Below, in pieces: positions 55,799 through 63,349 of a stretch of 64,000 nucleotides of DNA. Location: the NCBI GenBank assembly GCA_012719125.1, contig JAAYAY010000305.1:1-64000 (forward strand), given 5' to 3'. Origin of the DNA: Planctomycetaceae bacterium. GTDB lineage: Bacteria > Planctomycetota > Planctomycetia > Pirellulales > Thermoguttaceae. The number at the start of each line of letters is the position of its first letter. Positions within the stretch are counted from its first letter, which is position 1. The notes under the pieces are model-generated. The model saw only the letters and a program-made list of their open reading frames with translations. It had not been told where the DNA came from and made no database searches. A program made the translations under genes and the position numbers.

Positions 55799-55935
55799 CG
55801 AAAGTCTCTCTACTATCACAGGCCAGGTTGTTTGCTTGATCGCAGGCGAGAACGGTGCACCTTTCACAGCGACGGCCGCCTGAATGCCCGCGGTTGCGCT
55901 CCGCTTGAGCATGCCGTCTTGCTGAGCAACTGGTT

Positions 55936-55951
55936 TGCAATCCCCGTGCCA
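55936..55951 (-). promoter_or_regulatory. Consensus sigma-54 promoter of amtB
   Basis: Read on the minus strand: TGGCACG-GGGA-TTGCA, a perfect match to the -24/-12 consensus TGGCACG-N4-TTGCA. The -24 GG is at 55949-55950 and the -12 GC at 55937-55938, predicting a start near 55925, about 127 bases before amtB. Sigma-54 promoters need an AAA+ activator, typically NtrC for ammonium transporter genes. Confidence 0.8.
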
Positions 55952-55984
55952 GAATCAGGGGCCTGCTCATGGGATTCCGATGTA

Positions 55985-56006
55985 AAGTGTTTTGAAGCAA
56001 ACACTT
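55985..56006. promoter_or_regulatory. Palindrome upstream of the sigma-54 promoter
   Basis: AAGTGTTT-N6-AAACACTT, a perfect 8-bp inverted repeat 34 bases upstream of the -24 element. It could be an activator or repressor site. Its sequence is not the enterobacterial NtrC box, so the protein is unknown. Confidence 0.4.
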
Positions 56007-56218
56007 AAACGCACTATATAGACGAGAATCGTCTGCCTCGTTCCCTGAGGGGAACCGTGCCTGCCCAATACGCGTGCAGCAAACGATGGTCTTCGAGGCA
56101 AGCTGCCCTAATCATTGGCAGAGAAGACGGCAAACCCGGCAACCTCTCTACCATTAGTGGGGATTGCGCGGTCTGCGAGCGTTTTGGCCTGAGAAACAGG
56201 TAGCCAAGAAAACAGGAA

Positions 56219-56253
56219 CCGCCGGCAGCCGAGGGATTCCTGGCTGCCGGCGG
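56219..56253 (-). terminator. Intrinsic terminator of the porin gene
   Basis: CCGCCGGCAGCC, 11-base loop, GGCTGCCGGCGG: a perfect 12-bp stem. On the minus strand it is followed by TTCCTGTTTTCTTGG. It lies 37 bases after the porin stop. Confidence 0.85.
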
Positions 56254-56289
56254 AGAGTTGTCTTCCGGATGTCGACGCCGATCACTGCA

Positions 56290-57720
56290 TCAGTAGGTGA
56301 TAATGACGTCGAAACCGAGCGAGAACTGATCGTCCTCGGTGGCGTTGTCGAACGGCAAGCCGCCCGGATTGTAGGTGCCGGCGAACCAATCGTAGCGGAC
56401 TTCGGGACGAACCACGATGTTGGCATGCGGTTTCCAGTTCACGCCGCCGGTCAGATTGTAGAAGTTGCCGGACGCAAGTCCCGGGCAGACGAAGGCGCCG
56501 TCGCGGTCGTAGAGCCACTCGAACCGGCCGCCGATCGACCAGCAGTCGTTGACCTTGTAGAACACGTACTGATTCACGCCCGCTGCGCAGACGTTGTGCT
56601 GCCGGCCGTCGCGATGATGGAAATCGCTCTGGATCACCCACTCGATCCGGTCGGTCATGTGCATTTCCATGACGATGCTGTGCATGTATGCCTCGCCGGT
56701 CCTTATTTGGCCGGCGGCTGTCAGGTTGTCCATGGTGCCGGCGCTCGTCATGTAGGTGACGGAAAGGTCGTCGTTCGGACTATATTTAATCCCGCCCAGG
56801 AACATGTTCGAATCGCCGGTCCTCTCGAAGGCCGTGTCCCAGCCTGCCGTCCAGCCGCCGTAAAATGTGAAATCTTCAAAGCCGTCGTAGGTGGCGAGCG
56901 CACCGGTATGAGTGAACGGCTCGATGTAGTACTGGGTGTACGAGTGGGAATAGAAGAAGTTTTTCGGGGCCTGAACCCTCTCGTAACCGATCGGCGTGAA
57001 AAAGTAGCCGGCCTTGACCGTCAGGTAGTCGATACCGATCTCCGCATATGCCTGAGGAATGGCGGAGCCGTAGTCGCCCGAATCCCACTCGAGATCCCAC
57101 CCAGTTCCGCGGACCGCCTGAGTGTCGGGACCGTCGACGCCGAACACATAGTCGACCCGAGCGCCCCAATCCCAACCGCATCCTTCCGTATTCACTTCTT
57201 TTCCGGCATAGAACCAGAGTTGATGAACGTTGACGCCGTCGCCGAGATTGTTGAATCCGAGCGGGCCGTTCAATGTGGCCTGGTTTTCGTTGCCGTGACC
57301 GCCGACAGAAACCCATCCGCCGGCCTCGATGCCCGAGGAGTGTTTCCCGAAGATCCGCAACGGCTCTCCGAGTGGACAGCAAGTCGTACAAGCGCCGTAG
57401 TCGCCTCCCACGCAACTGCCGCAGGCGCCGGAACTGCCGTAGTCGGCCCAGTTATCCTGTGGTGCCGGCTGAAGTCCCGAGGCTGCATCGCTCGGTGATG
57501 CAACCGACGGGTTTGGCGGTGCTGCCGGTTCATCCAAGGCCTCAGCGTATCCGTAGGCTGCTTGTTCGACGGCTGATGCGGAGCCCGAAGTACCGTCCAC
57601 CTCAGCGTATCCGTAGGCCTGCTCAGCCGCCTGCTGCCCGGGATAACTCTGTGCCCGCGCTGTACCGGCCGTCAGGCTTCCAATCAGCGCGACTCCGATC
57701 GCCCAGTTTGCGATCCTCAT
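56290..57720 (-). CDS. Outer-membrane porin, BBP2-like
   Basis: A 476-residue beta-barrel protein. Signal peptide NWAIGVALIGSLTAGTARAQ (cleavage after ARA) is followed by a low-complexity region with two copies of AYGYAE and a Cys-rich patch (ACGSCVGGDYGACTTCCPLG, about 98-117). The barrel has alternating aromatic strands: AGGWVSVGGHGNENQATLNG, LWFYAGKEVN, WGARVDYVFGVDG, YLTVKAGYFFTPIGYERVQA, and a C-terminal FSLGFDVIITY, with an aromatic end as recognised by BamA. It fits the putative porins (BBP2/OprP-like) common in planctomycetes. The substrate is unknown. The Cys-rich patch may cross-link to the envelope. It has its own terminator. Confidence 0.85.
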   Translation of the reverse strand: MRIANWAIGVALIGSLTAGTARAQSYPGQQAAEQAYGYAEVDGTSGSASAVEQAAYGYAEALDEPAAPPNPSVASPSDAASGLQPAPQDNWADYGSSGACGSCVGGDYGACTTCCPLGEPLRIFGKHSSGIEAGGWVSVGGHGNENQATLNGPLGFNNLGDGVNVHQLWFYAGKEVNTEGCGWDWGARVDYVFGVDGPDTQAVRGTGWDLEWDSGDYGSAIPQAYAEIGIDYLTVKAGYFFTPIGYERVQAPKNFFYSHSYTQYYIEPFTHTGALATYDGFEDFTFYGGWTAGWDTAFERTGDSNMFLGGIKYSPNDDLSVTYMTSAGTMDNLTAAGQIRTGEAYMHSIVMEMHMTDRIEWVIQSDFHHRDGRQHNVCAAGVNQYVFYKVNDCWSIGGRFEWLYDRDGAFVCPGLASGNFYNLTGGVNWKPHANIVVRPEVRYDWFAGTYNPGGLPFDNATEDDQFSLGFDVIITY

Positions 57721-57850
57721 GACTTGTTACTCCGTCTCTGGTTATGAGCAACTTTTGGGGAGTGGTGTAAAGTCTGGCTCCACCCTCAGCGCACCTTGAC
57801 CGGTCGTGACGCCCCCCCGCAACAATATGGTCCATCAATAGCCTAGCTAT

Positions 57851-57908
57851 CGGTTATTCGGACAGGGCAAATTGATCGGAAACCATAATTTGTGCCGGTT
57901 ATTCCGAC
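57851..57908. repeat. Direct repeat CGGTTATTC(G/C)GAC upstream of the porin gene
   Basis: CGGTTATTCGGAC (57851-57863) and CGGTTATTCCGAC (57896-57908) are spaced 45 bases apart, about four helical turns. They lie 130-190 bases upstream of the porin start. They may be sites for a regulator binding on one face of the DNA; this is only suggested by spacing. Confidence 0.35.
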
Positions 57909-57979
57909 CGCAACTTAGCCGCAGACTATCCATCTTCACAAGACCGGCGGGGCCGCCGACCGTTTGTACTGTTTGGTTC

Positions 57980-58936
57980 CTATCGAAGTCGATTGAAATC
58001 ACGTCGATAGTCGGCCGACGCTGCCGGCGCAGGCGACGTTCGGGAGCGAACCGGAATCGGCTGCCTGCCAAAAACCTGGGGCCAATTCGGATCTGCCAGA
58101 TTGACTGGGGGCCAACCGGGGATCGACGGCATCGACCACAACGTTTGGCCATGTGTAGGGTGGTTGATCTCGGCATTGCCGAGATTGACTAACATCGAAA
58201 ACTCAGCCTGTGGGTACTGCAAATCGATGACCTTGGGCATCACCAGGTTGGTGAGCGGGTCAAGCCTGTGCTCACGCACGGTGATGCTGGCCACGAGCCT
58301 TCCTCCGTAGTCGTAGAGGTGTTGTTCAAAAACCAGAGCGGTCGACGCATCGATAACCGTCTTCTTCGTTGCCGGACCGCACGGCGTTTGTCGCTCGCTG
58401 AGGATTTCCAGTCTCCCGTCCGGCCTTGCGAACGGACCTTGGTGTCGTTCGTTGGGGCCGAATTCCACGATGCCGAAGGCCTCGATCAACCAGTTGGGGT
58501 CGACCGGAATCTCGCGGGCGGCCGCACACGTGGCGTACTGATCGTGGCGGCAGAAGAACACCGCTGGCATTTCACTTCGCCGCACCCAGAACCAGAACAA
58601 CTCGTCATTGCTGCCCACGTCGATTTCCGACGTCAACGCCGTCCCGGCCTGGATCCGCAATCGCCTGGGACGCTCGAAAACGATGCTTGCCCCGCGAAGC
58701 GTTACCGGAAATCCCGGCCCGGAAAGTGCTACCTCGTGACTCGAAAACGACTGAATCCGGCTACTGTTGTTGTGAACTGCTTCGATCACCTCGTTCAACG
58801 AGGCCCCCGGTTGGAGAACAGGGCGAAAGACCGGCGGCGGTGAATTTCGGCGATCCAAAAGGCGACACCCTGAGCCGAGCGCAAGGCCTACGGCGCAAGT
58901 CGTTATCAACAGAGCGTGCCGTGGGCATCCTTCCAT
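57980..58936 (-). CDS. Planctomycete lipoprotein, LolA-like fold suspected
   Basis: A 318-residue lipoprotein (signal HALLITTCAVGLALGSGC, Cys near 24). After NEVIEAVHNNSSRIQSFSSH the chain alternates strands such as GFPVTLRGASIVFERPRRLR, LFWFWVRRSEMPAVFFCRHD and TALVFEQHLYDYGGRLVASI. This ordering (helix, then a half-barrel of long strands) is typical of LolA/LolB/outer-membrane lipoprotein-sorting-like domains. The C-terminus is Pro-rich (LTDPNW-like, TSPAPAASADYRRDF). It probably sits at the inner face of the outer membrane or in the periplasm. ATG 58936 is preferred over an ATG seven codons earlier. Exact function unknown. Confidence 0.7.
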   Translation of the reverse strand: MEGCPRHALLITTCAVGLALGSGCRLLDRRNSPPPVFRPVLQPGASLNEVIEAVHNNSSRIQSFSSHEVALSGPGFPVTLRGASIVFERPRRLRIQAGTALTSEIDVGSNDELFWFWVRRSEMPAVFFCRHDQYATCAAAREIPVDPNWLIEAFGIVEFGPNERHQGPFARPDGRLEILSERQTPCGPATKKTVIDASTALVFEQHLYDYGGRLVASITVREHRLDPLTNLVMPKVIDLQYPQAEFSMLVNLGNAEINHPTHGQTLWSMPSIPGWPPVNLADPNWPQVFGRQPIPVRSRTSPAPAASADYRRDFNRLR

Positions 58937-59010
58937 GGACTTGGATTCTCCGACCAATCCTCGGTCCCGCAGTTAGCGCTCAGAACCACTCGAAATTCTA
59001 AAACGGGCTG

Positions 59011-59496
59011 CTAGTCAGCCTTGGCAAACAGCAACTGGGCCAGTTCTTCCTGAATCTCTTCCACTCGTTTGGGACTTGGCGGTACCGTCGGTACCGCGTG
59101 GGTCTTGTCGTTTCGCGGGCAGAACAGGATCGTCACTTCCCGCCCCTGCTCGTCCCTGGTTCGATCCTCCTCCCGCAATACCCGGCGTCGAACCAGCAGG
59201 AGCGCCAGTACAAAACGCATGTCGGCTCGATCCGGCTGATCCTCCAGTTGCTCGAAGAAGTGGAGCATCACCTCATTGGGGGCCCAGTGCATCTGTCGCT
59301 GCGTCGCCGAGGGCATCCGCGAACGCCACCAGCCGGTGGCATTCTCGGGCGGCCCCTGCCATGCCTCCGCAGAGTAGTCCAGGCGTCTCAACTCGGCGCC
59401 CTCGGAGATCAACACGGAGAAGAACTCCTCACCGGGGACGAACTCTCGCTCCGTGGCAGCGCACCGCCGCGTGCATCGCTGGATTTCGTAATCCAT
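59011..59496 (-). CDS. Conserved hypothetical protein
   Basis: A 161-residue soluble protein without signal peptide. MDYEIQRCTRRCAATEREFV begins with a CTRRC pair, followed by PGEEFFSVLISEGAELRRLD and YSAEAWQGPPENATGWWRSR, then a helical part (NEVMLHFFEQLEDQPDRADM, RFVLALLLVRRRVLREEDRT). The pattern (Cys pair, ...GE.F.S.L......R.D......W, ..W.S..P) looks like a conserved planctomycete family; function unknown. ATG 59496 is the natural start; codons upstream are not protein-like. It follows the lipoprotein gene's region on the same strand with a 74-base gap. Confidence 0.75.
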   Translation of the reverse strand: MDYEIQRCTRRCAATEREFVPGEEFFSVLISEGAELRRLDYSAEAWQGPPENATGWWRSRMPSATQRQMHWAPNEVMLHFFEQLEDQPDRADMRFVLALLLVRRRVLREEDRTRDEQGREVTILFCPRNDKTHAVPTVPPSPKRVEEIQEELAQLLFAKAD

Positions 59497-59744
59497 GGCC
59501 GAGGACAAAGCTGACGATCCGAGAATAGAGACGAGATTAATGGGCAAACCCGGGCCGGAAAGGTGCCAACCCGACCGTAAGGAGGCGAGAGGGTAGCGAA
59601 AAACGCCAAACGACTCAAGAGACAGTCGCGCAAATGGGACCGAGAATTGCCGAATTCCGTCCAACGCGGTGCAACGTTCGGGACTGCGCAGCGGGCGAAA
59701 ACCCGTAAGTCTTTGTTTGGCAGAGGCTTGCGTATCCCGTGCTG

Positions 59745-59981
59745 CTAATACGCGGTGAAGAACCGTTCGCCGGTTCCTCCTGGGCCGATGCGCACCCGGA
59801 CCGGACGTGAGCAACGCGGGCAGTGCCCTTCGTAGGCGGTGCCCTCCCGATTCACGTAAATCCTTTGATAGACGCCACAACAGGCGAACTGAATGCCAAG
59901 AAATCGCCGCGGCTGCGAAGCGGGAGACCTTTTGCTCCGCGACTCGGGTTCGCTCGACAAATCCAATCGATCTTCACTCAT
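59745..59981 (-). CDS. Small zinc-ribbon-like protein
   Basis: A 78-residue protein: a polar N-terminal third ([20 protein letters not shown]), then [20 protein letters not shown] and [22 protein letters not shown] and CPRC form a possible zinc-binding four-Cys site. The end [13 protein letters not shown] is conserved in similar short proteins of planctomycetes as I recall them. Likely binds zinc and perhaps nucleic acid or a protein partner; unknown. Intergenic regions of about 250-290 bases on each side hold no other gene. Confidence 0.78.
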   Translation of the reverse strand: MSEDRLDLSSEPESRSKRSPASQPRRFLGIQFACCGVYQRIYVNREGTAYEGHCPRCSRPVRVRIGPGGTGERFFTAY

Positions 59982-60272
59982 CGTGGCAAAGCAAGCGGCG
60001 GCCGGCCGTTCCGAAAAGAGTAATCTGCAATCACCCGAACATCCTACCGAAACCGGGCCTCTTCAGAGAATATCGACCAGTACAGGGCGGCCCCATAAGT
60101 GATGCGGGTCCCGGTTTTCCCACACACAGGGGGATGGTAAAATTCGGGATTCCTCGCGTGCGTCCCCCTTCTGTGAAGGGCCTCTAGCGGCAGGCTCATT
60201 AGCCGGCTCCAAAGGGCTCGGCAACAACCGTCAAATATCCCCCTCTTGAATCCCAACAACGGAAAGCGAATC

Positions 60273-61349
60273 GTGAGCAGCAACGACACTCTCAAAGTGG
60301 CCGTCATCGGTGGCGACGGCACCGGCCCCGAAGTGGTGACCGAAGGCGTCAAGGTCCTCGAGGCCGTGGCGAAACTGGAAGGTTTTCAGGTGGAGACGAA
60401 GGACTTCGACTACGGCGGAGACCGCTATCTGGCCACCGGCGAAATACTGCCCGAGGGCGCGTTCGACGAGCTCGCCAAGTTCGACTCGATTCTCCTCGGC
60501 GCGATCGGGCACCCCGACGTGGCCCCCGGCATTCTCGAGCGAGGCCTGCTGCTGCAAATGCGGTTCGACTTCGATCAGTACATCAATCTTCGCCCGGTGA
60601 AGCTCTATCCGGGGGTCGAGACTCCGCTGGCCAATCGCAAGCCGGAGGACATCGATTTTGTCGTCGTCCGCGAGAATACTGAAGACATGTACGCCGGCAT
60701 CGGCGGCTACCTCAAGAAGGGCACGCCCGACGAGGTGGCCACGCAAACTGCCGTCTACACCCGCAAGGGCTGCGAACGCTGCATTCGCTGGGCCTTCGAA
60801 TACACCCGCAAACGCGACAAGAAGAAGCAGCTCACGCTTGTGGCCAAGACCAACGTGCTCACCTATGGGCACGACCTGTGGTGGCGGACGTTCCAGGACG
60901 TGGCCAAGGAATACCCGGATATCAAAACCGACTACAACCACGTCGATGCCTGTTGCATGTGGATGGTCAAGAACCCCGACTACTACGACGTGATCGTGAC
61001 GACGAACATGTTCGGCGACATCATCACCGACCTGGCGGGCATCTTGCAAGGCGGCATGGGCGTAGCTGCCGGCGGCAATATCAATCCCGAGCCCGGCGGC
61101 ACCAGCATGTTCGAGCCGATGGGCGGCTCGGCCCCCAAGTACACGGGCAAGAACGTGATCAACCCCATCGCCACGATCAGCGCCGTCGCCATGCTCCTGG
61201 AGCAAGCCGGCCAGAAGTCGGCCGCCGATCGCGTGATCAAGGCAATCATGGCTGTCACCGGCACCAAGATGAAGAGCCAGGCCGCCGGCAAGATGGGCTA
61301 CGGTACCAGGGAAGTCGGCGATCTGGTGGTGGAGCATTTGGACGCGTAG
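60273..61349 (+). CDS. Isopropylmalate/isocitrate dehydrogenase family enzyme
   Basis: A 358-residue NAD(P)-dependent beta-decarboxylating dehydrogenase. VIGGDGTGPEVVTEGVKVLE, VVVRENTEDMYAGIGGY, VAKTNVLTYGHDLWWRTFQD, the metal-binding Asp string TTNMFGDIITDLAGILQGGM, and EPMGGSAPKYTGKNVINPIA are in place. Annotated as 3-isopropylmalate dehydrogenase in relatives, but RENTE is commoner in isocitrate, homoisocitrate and tartrate dehydrogenases than in LeuB (REL.GGIY). The substrate is therefore left open. No leuC/leuD neighbours. GTG 60273 has GGAAAG upstream; a TTG at 60246 is possible. Confidence 0.85.
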   Translation: MSSNDTLKVAVIGGDGTGPEVVTEGVKVLEAVAKLEGFQVETKDFDYGGDRYLATGEILPEGAFDELAKFDSILLGAIGHPDVAPGILERGLLLQMRFDFDQYINLRPVKLYPGVETPLANRKPEDIDFVVVRENTEDMYAGIGGYLKKGTPDEVATQTAVYTRKGCERCIRWAFEYTRKRDKKKQLTLVAKTNVLTYGHDLWWRTFQDVAKEYPDIKTDYNHVDACCMWMVKNPDYYDVIVTTNMFGDIITDLAGILQGGMGVAAGGNINPEPGGTSMFEPMGGSAPKYTGKNVINPIATISAVAMLLEQAGQKSAADRVIKAIMAVTGTKMKSQAAGKMGYGTREVGDLVVEHLDA

Positions 61350-61412
61350 GCAAGCAGGATAGGGCTGTATCGTGTCGAATGCGTAACGCGCATGTCTTTT
61401 GACAACACTTGA

Positions 61413-61449
61413 GCCGAGCGGAGCCAACCGTGGTTTCGCTCGGCATTTT
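61413..61449 (+). terminator. Intrinsic terminator after the dehydrogenase gene
   Basis: GCCGAGCG (61413-61420) and CGCTCGGC (61437-61444) enclose a loop with a smaller AACC-GT-GGTT hairpin, followed by ATTTTG. It lies 63 bases after the stop codon. Confidence 0.7.
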
Positions 61450-61511
61450 GCTGGACAGTTTCGGCCAATTGCGAGACGTCGTCGAGCTTCCAAACCTCAG
61501 GAGGATTGATC

Positions 61512-62291
61512 ATGTCTGAACCGGGATCTCCCTTCACCCTGACCGGCCGATCCGCTCTCATCACCGGCGGCAGCAAAGGCATCGGGTTTGCCATCGCCGC
61601 TCAGTTCGCCCGGGCGGGGGCCGACCTGTTCCTCTGCAGCCGCGGTCAGGAACGGCTCGATCAGGCTGTCGGACAGTTGCGAGAGATCGCTCCGAACGTA
61701 AAGATCGAGGCGACGACCGCCGACATGGCCCGGCGCGACGAAGCCGGCCGGCTGGCGGTCGCAGCCATTGAGCGCCTCGGCAAGGTCGATATCCTCGTGA
61801 ACAACGCCGGCTGGAACATCCCCCAGGCGGTCGACGAGATCAAGGACGAGGACTGGGATTACTGCGTCGAACTCAATCTCAGCAGCGTCATGGCCCTGAC
61901 CCGCGCCGTCGTGCCGAACATGAAACAGCGCGGCTGGGGACGGGTGATCCACATCTCCTCGGTCATGGGGCTGGGCAGCACGCCCAAACGCAACGTCTAC
62001 TCGGCCACCAAGGCCGCCCTGATCGGCATGTGCCACGCCTCGGCCCTCGACCTGGGCCCCCACGGCATCACCGTCAACTGCATCGCCCCCGGCCCGATCG
62101 CCACCGAAATGCCCATGTCGATCCTCAGCAAGGAGCAACAGGACTCGTTTTCCAAACGGACGGCCATTGGCCGCTGGGGCAAACCCGAAGAGATCGCCGG
62201 TCCCGCCCTGCTCCTGGCCAGCGACGCCGGAAGCTACATGACCGGCGCCACGATTGTCGTCGACGGCGGGATTATGGCGAATGTGTTTTGA
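61512..62291 (+). CDS. Short-chain dehydrogenase/reductase
   Basis: A 259-residue classical SDR. Cofactor motif ITGGSKGIGFAIA (TGxxxGIG near 18-25), NNAGWNIPQ, the catalytic Ser in VIHISSVMGLGS and the YxxxK in RNVYSATKAALIGM, then VNCIAPGPIATEMPMSIL and the C-terminal GSYMTGATIVVDGGIM. Family members include 3-oxoacyl-ACP reductase FabG and gluconate/glucose dehydrogenases; an isolated position does not decide. ATG 61512 has AGGAGG 8 bases upstream. Substrate unknown. Confidence 0.9.
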   Translation: MSEPGSPFTLTGRSALITGGSKGIGFAIAAQFARAGADLFLCSRGQERLDQAVGQLREIAPNVKIEATTADMARRDEAGRLAVAAIERLGKVDILVNNAGWNIPQAVDEIKDEDWDYCVELNLSSVMALTRAVVPNMKQRGWGRVIHISSVMGLGSTPKRNVYSATKAALIGMCHASALDLGPHGITVNCIAPGPIATEMPMSILSKEQQDSFSKRTAIGRWGKPEEIAGPALLLASDAGSYMTGATIVVDGGIMANVF

Positions 62292-62330
62292 GCCGTGAGC
62301 GTTGAGCTATCAGCAGTGAGCTGCGAGCCG
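62288..62330. repeat. GAGCxxTGAGC low-complexity tract
   Basis: TTGAGCCGTGAGCGTTGAGC, then TATCAGCAGTGAGCTGCGAGC, directly after the SDR stop. It is a degenerate relative of the tract at 15277-15304 and sits in the same position, just behind a stop codon. Confidence 0.45.
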
Positions 62331-62359
62331 GAGGTTGGTTTGGTAGAGGTTAGAGTGCT

Positions 62360-63247
62360 ATGGCGGATTTGAAGGGAAGGCTTTCGACGGGAATCGATCA
62401 ACTCGACGTACGACTTGGCGGTGGGCTGCTGCCGGGCACGTTGACGGTTCTGGTTGGATCGACCGGAATCGGCAAGACGCAGGTTGGCTTGCAGTTCGCC
62501 CAGGCGGGCGCGACCCAGGAGGGCATGCCCGGCATCCTGTTCGACATGAGCAGCCGGGGCGATTCCCAGCACCACGCCGAGTATGCCGCTCGGATGTTCG
62601 GGCGCGAACTGGAGGCCGTCGTTCCTCGCGATCGCGTCGAGCTCGACGACTTCTTCGACGCCAATCGCTTCATGGGGGATTACCTGCACATCTTCGATCA
62701 GGCCGGACGCCGCGTCTCGCGCCGCGATCTCGATTTCGACCAGTGGCAGGACTGGCAGGCCGAACTGACCCGGCGGCTCAACGCCTCCATCGCCTTTTTC
62801 TACGGCAACTTCGTCCGCGGCGTCCGCCGGGCGGTCGTCGACGGGCTGGAACCGGTCGACCGCCCCAGCGATTCGATCCAGATCGAGCTGTTCGAGTACG
62901 TCTACCACCAGATCCTCCGCAAGGACCCCGAATGGGTCGCCCGGGACCTGTTCCGCGAGCACTACCGGGCCAACGCCGAGGCCATCGCGCGGCACACCTA
63001 CGCCCCGCAGACGATCGGCTGCATGCTGCTGCTCACCTCCCACGAAACCACCCTCGACGGCCTCATCGAGCGTCCCCTGGACGAAGGCGACGTCCTCTCC
63101 AACGCCAACACGATCATCTACCTGGGCAAGATCCGCGAAGGCACCAGGTTCCGCCGAGCCATGTACGTGGCCAAGCACCGCGGCAGCGTCTGCCCCGACG
63201 AGATCCTGCCGTATCGGATCGAGGAGGGGGGGATCGTGTTGGAGTGA
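62360..63247 (+). CDS. KaiC/RadA-like RecA-fold ATPase
   Basis: A 295-residue protein with one RecA-like domain. It opens STGIDQLDVRLGGGLLPGTL, the KaiC/RadA-type start, followed by the Walker A loop VGSTGIGKTQVGLQFA (31-46). The Walker B is likely in AVVDGLEPVDRP, and TIGCMLLLTSHET resembles the KaiC motif after it. A middle insert of about 60 residues (DDFFDANRFMGDYLHIFDQA, WQDWQAELTRRLNASIAFFY) is unusual. No KaiA/KaiB or DNA-repair genes are nearby. ATP-dependent signalling or regulation is the best guess; the partner is unknown. Confidence 0.82.
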   Translation: MADLKGRLSTGIDQLDVRLGGGLLPGTLTVLVGSTGIGKTQVGLQFAQAGATQEGMPGILFDMSSRGDSQHHAEYAARMFGRELEAVVPRDRVELDDFFDANRFMGDYLHIFDQAGRRVSRRDLDFDQWQDWQAELTRRLNASIAFFYGNFVRGVRRAVVDGLEPVDRPSDSIQIELFEYVYHQILRKDPEWVARDLFREHYRANAEAIARHTYAPQTIGCMLLLTSHETTLDGLIERPLDEGDVLSNANTIIYLGKIREGTRFRRAMYVAKHRGSVCPDEILPYRIEEGGIVLE

Positions 63248-63268
63248 ATGACGCGGGCAACGGGTAGA

Positions 63269-63297
63269 TTGCATTGCGTCGAACCTTGAGCTAGACT
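63269..63297 (+). promoter_or_regulatory. Sigma-70-type promoter of the right-edge gene
   Basis: TTGCAT (63269-63274), 17-base spacer, TAGACT (63292-63297). The predicted start near 63304 leaves a 46-base leader with GGGGAAAGGGGG before the ATG at 63350. Confidence 0.5.
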
Positions 63298-63349
63298 AAT
63301 CCCCGTCTTTTTTGGTGGTACTCATCAACGAAGGGGAAAGGGGGTTATT

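Noticed and set aside
55799-55912. 38-residue longer AmtB start
   Set aside because: The extra residues precede and would disrupt the signal-peptide-like start at 55798; kept only as a minor alternative.
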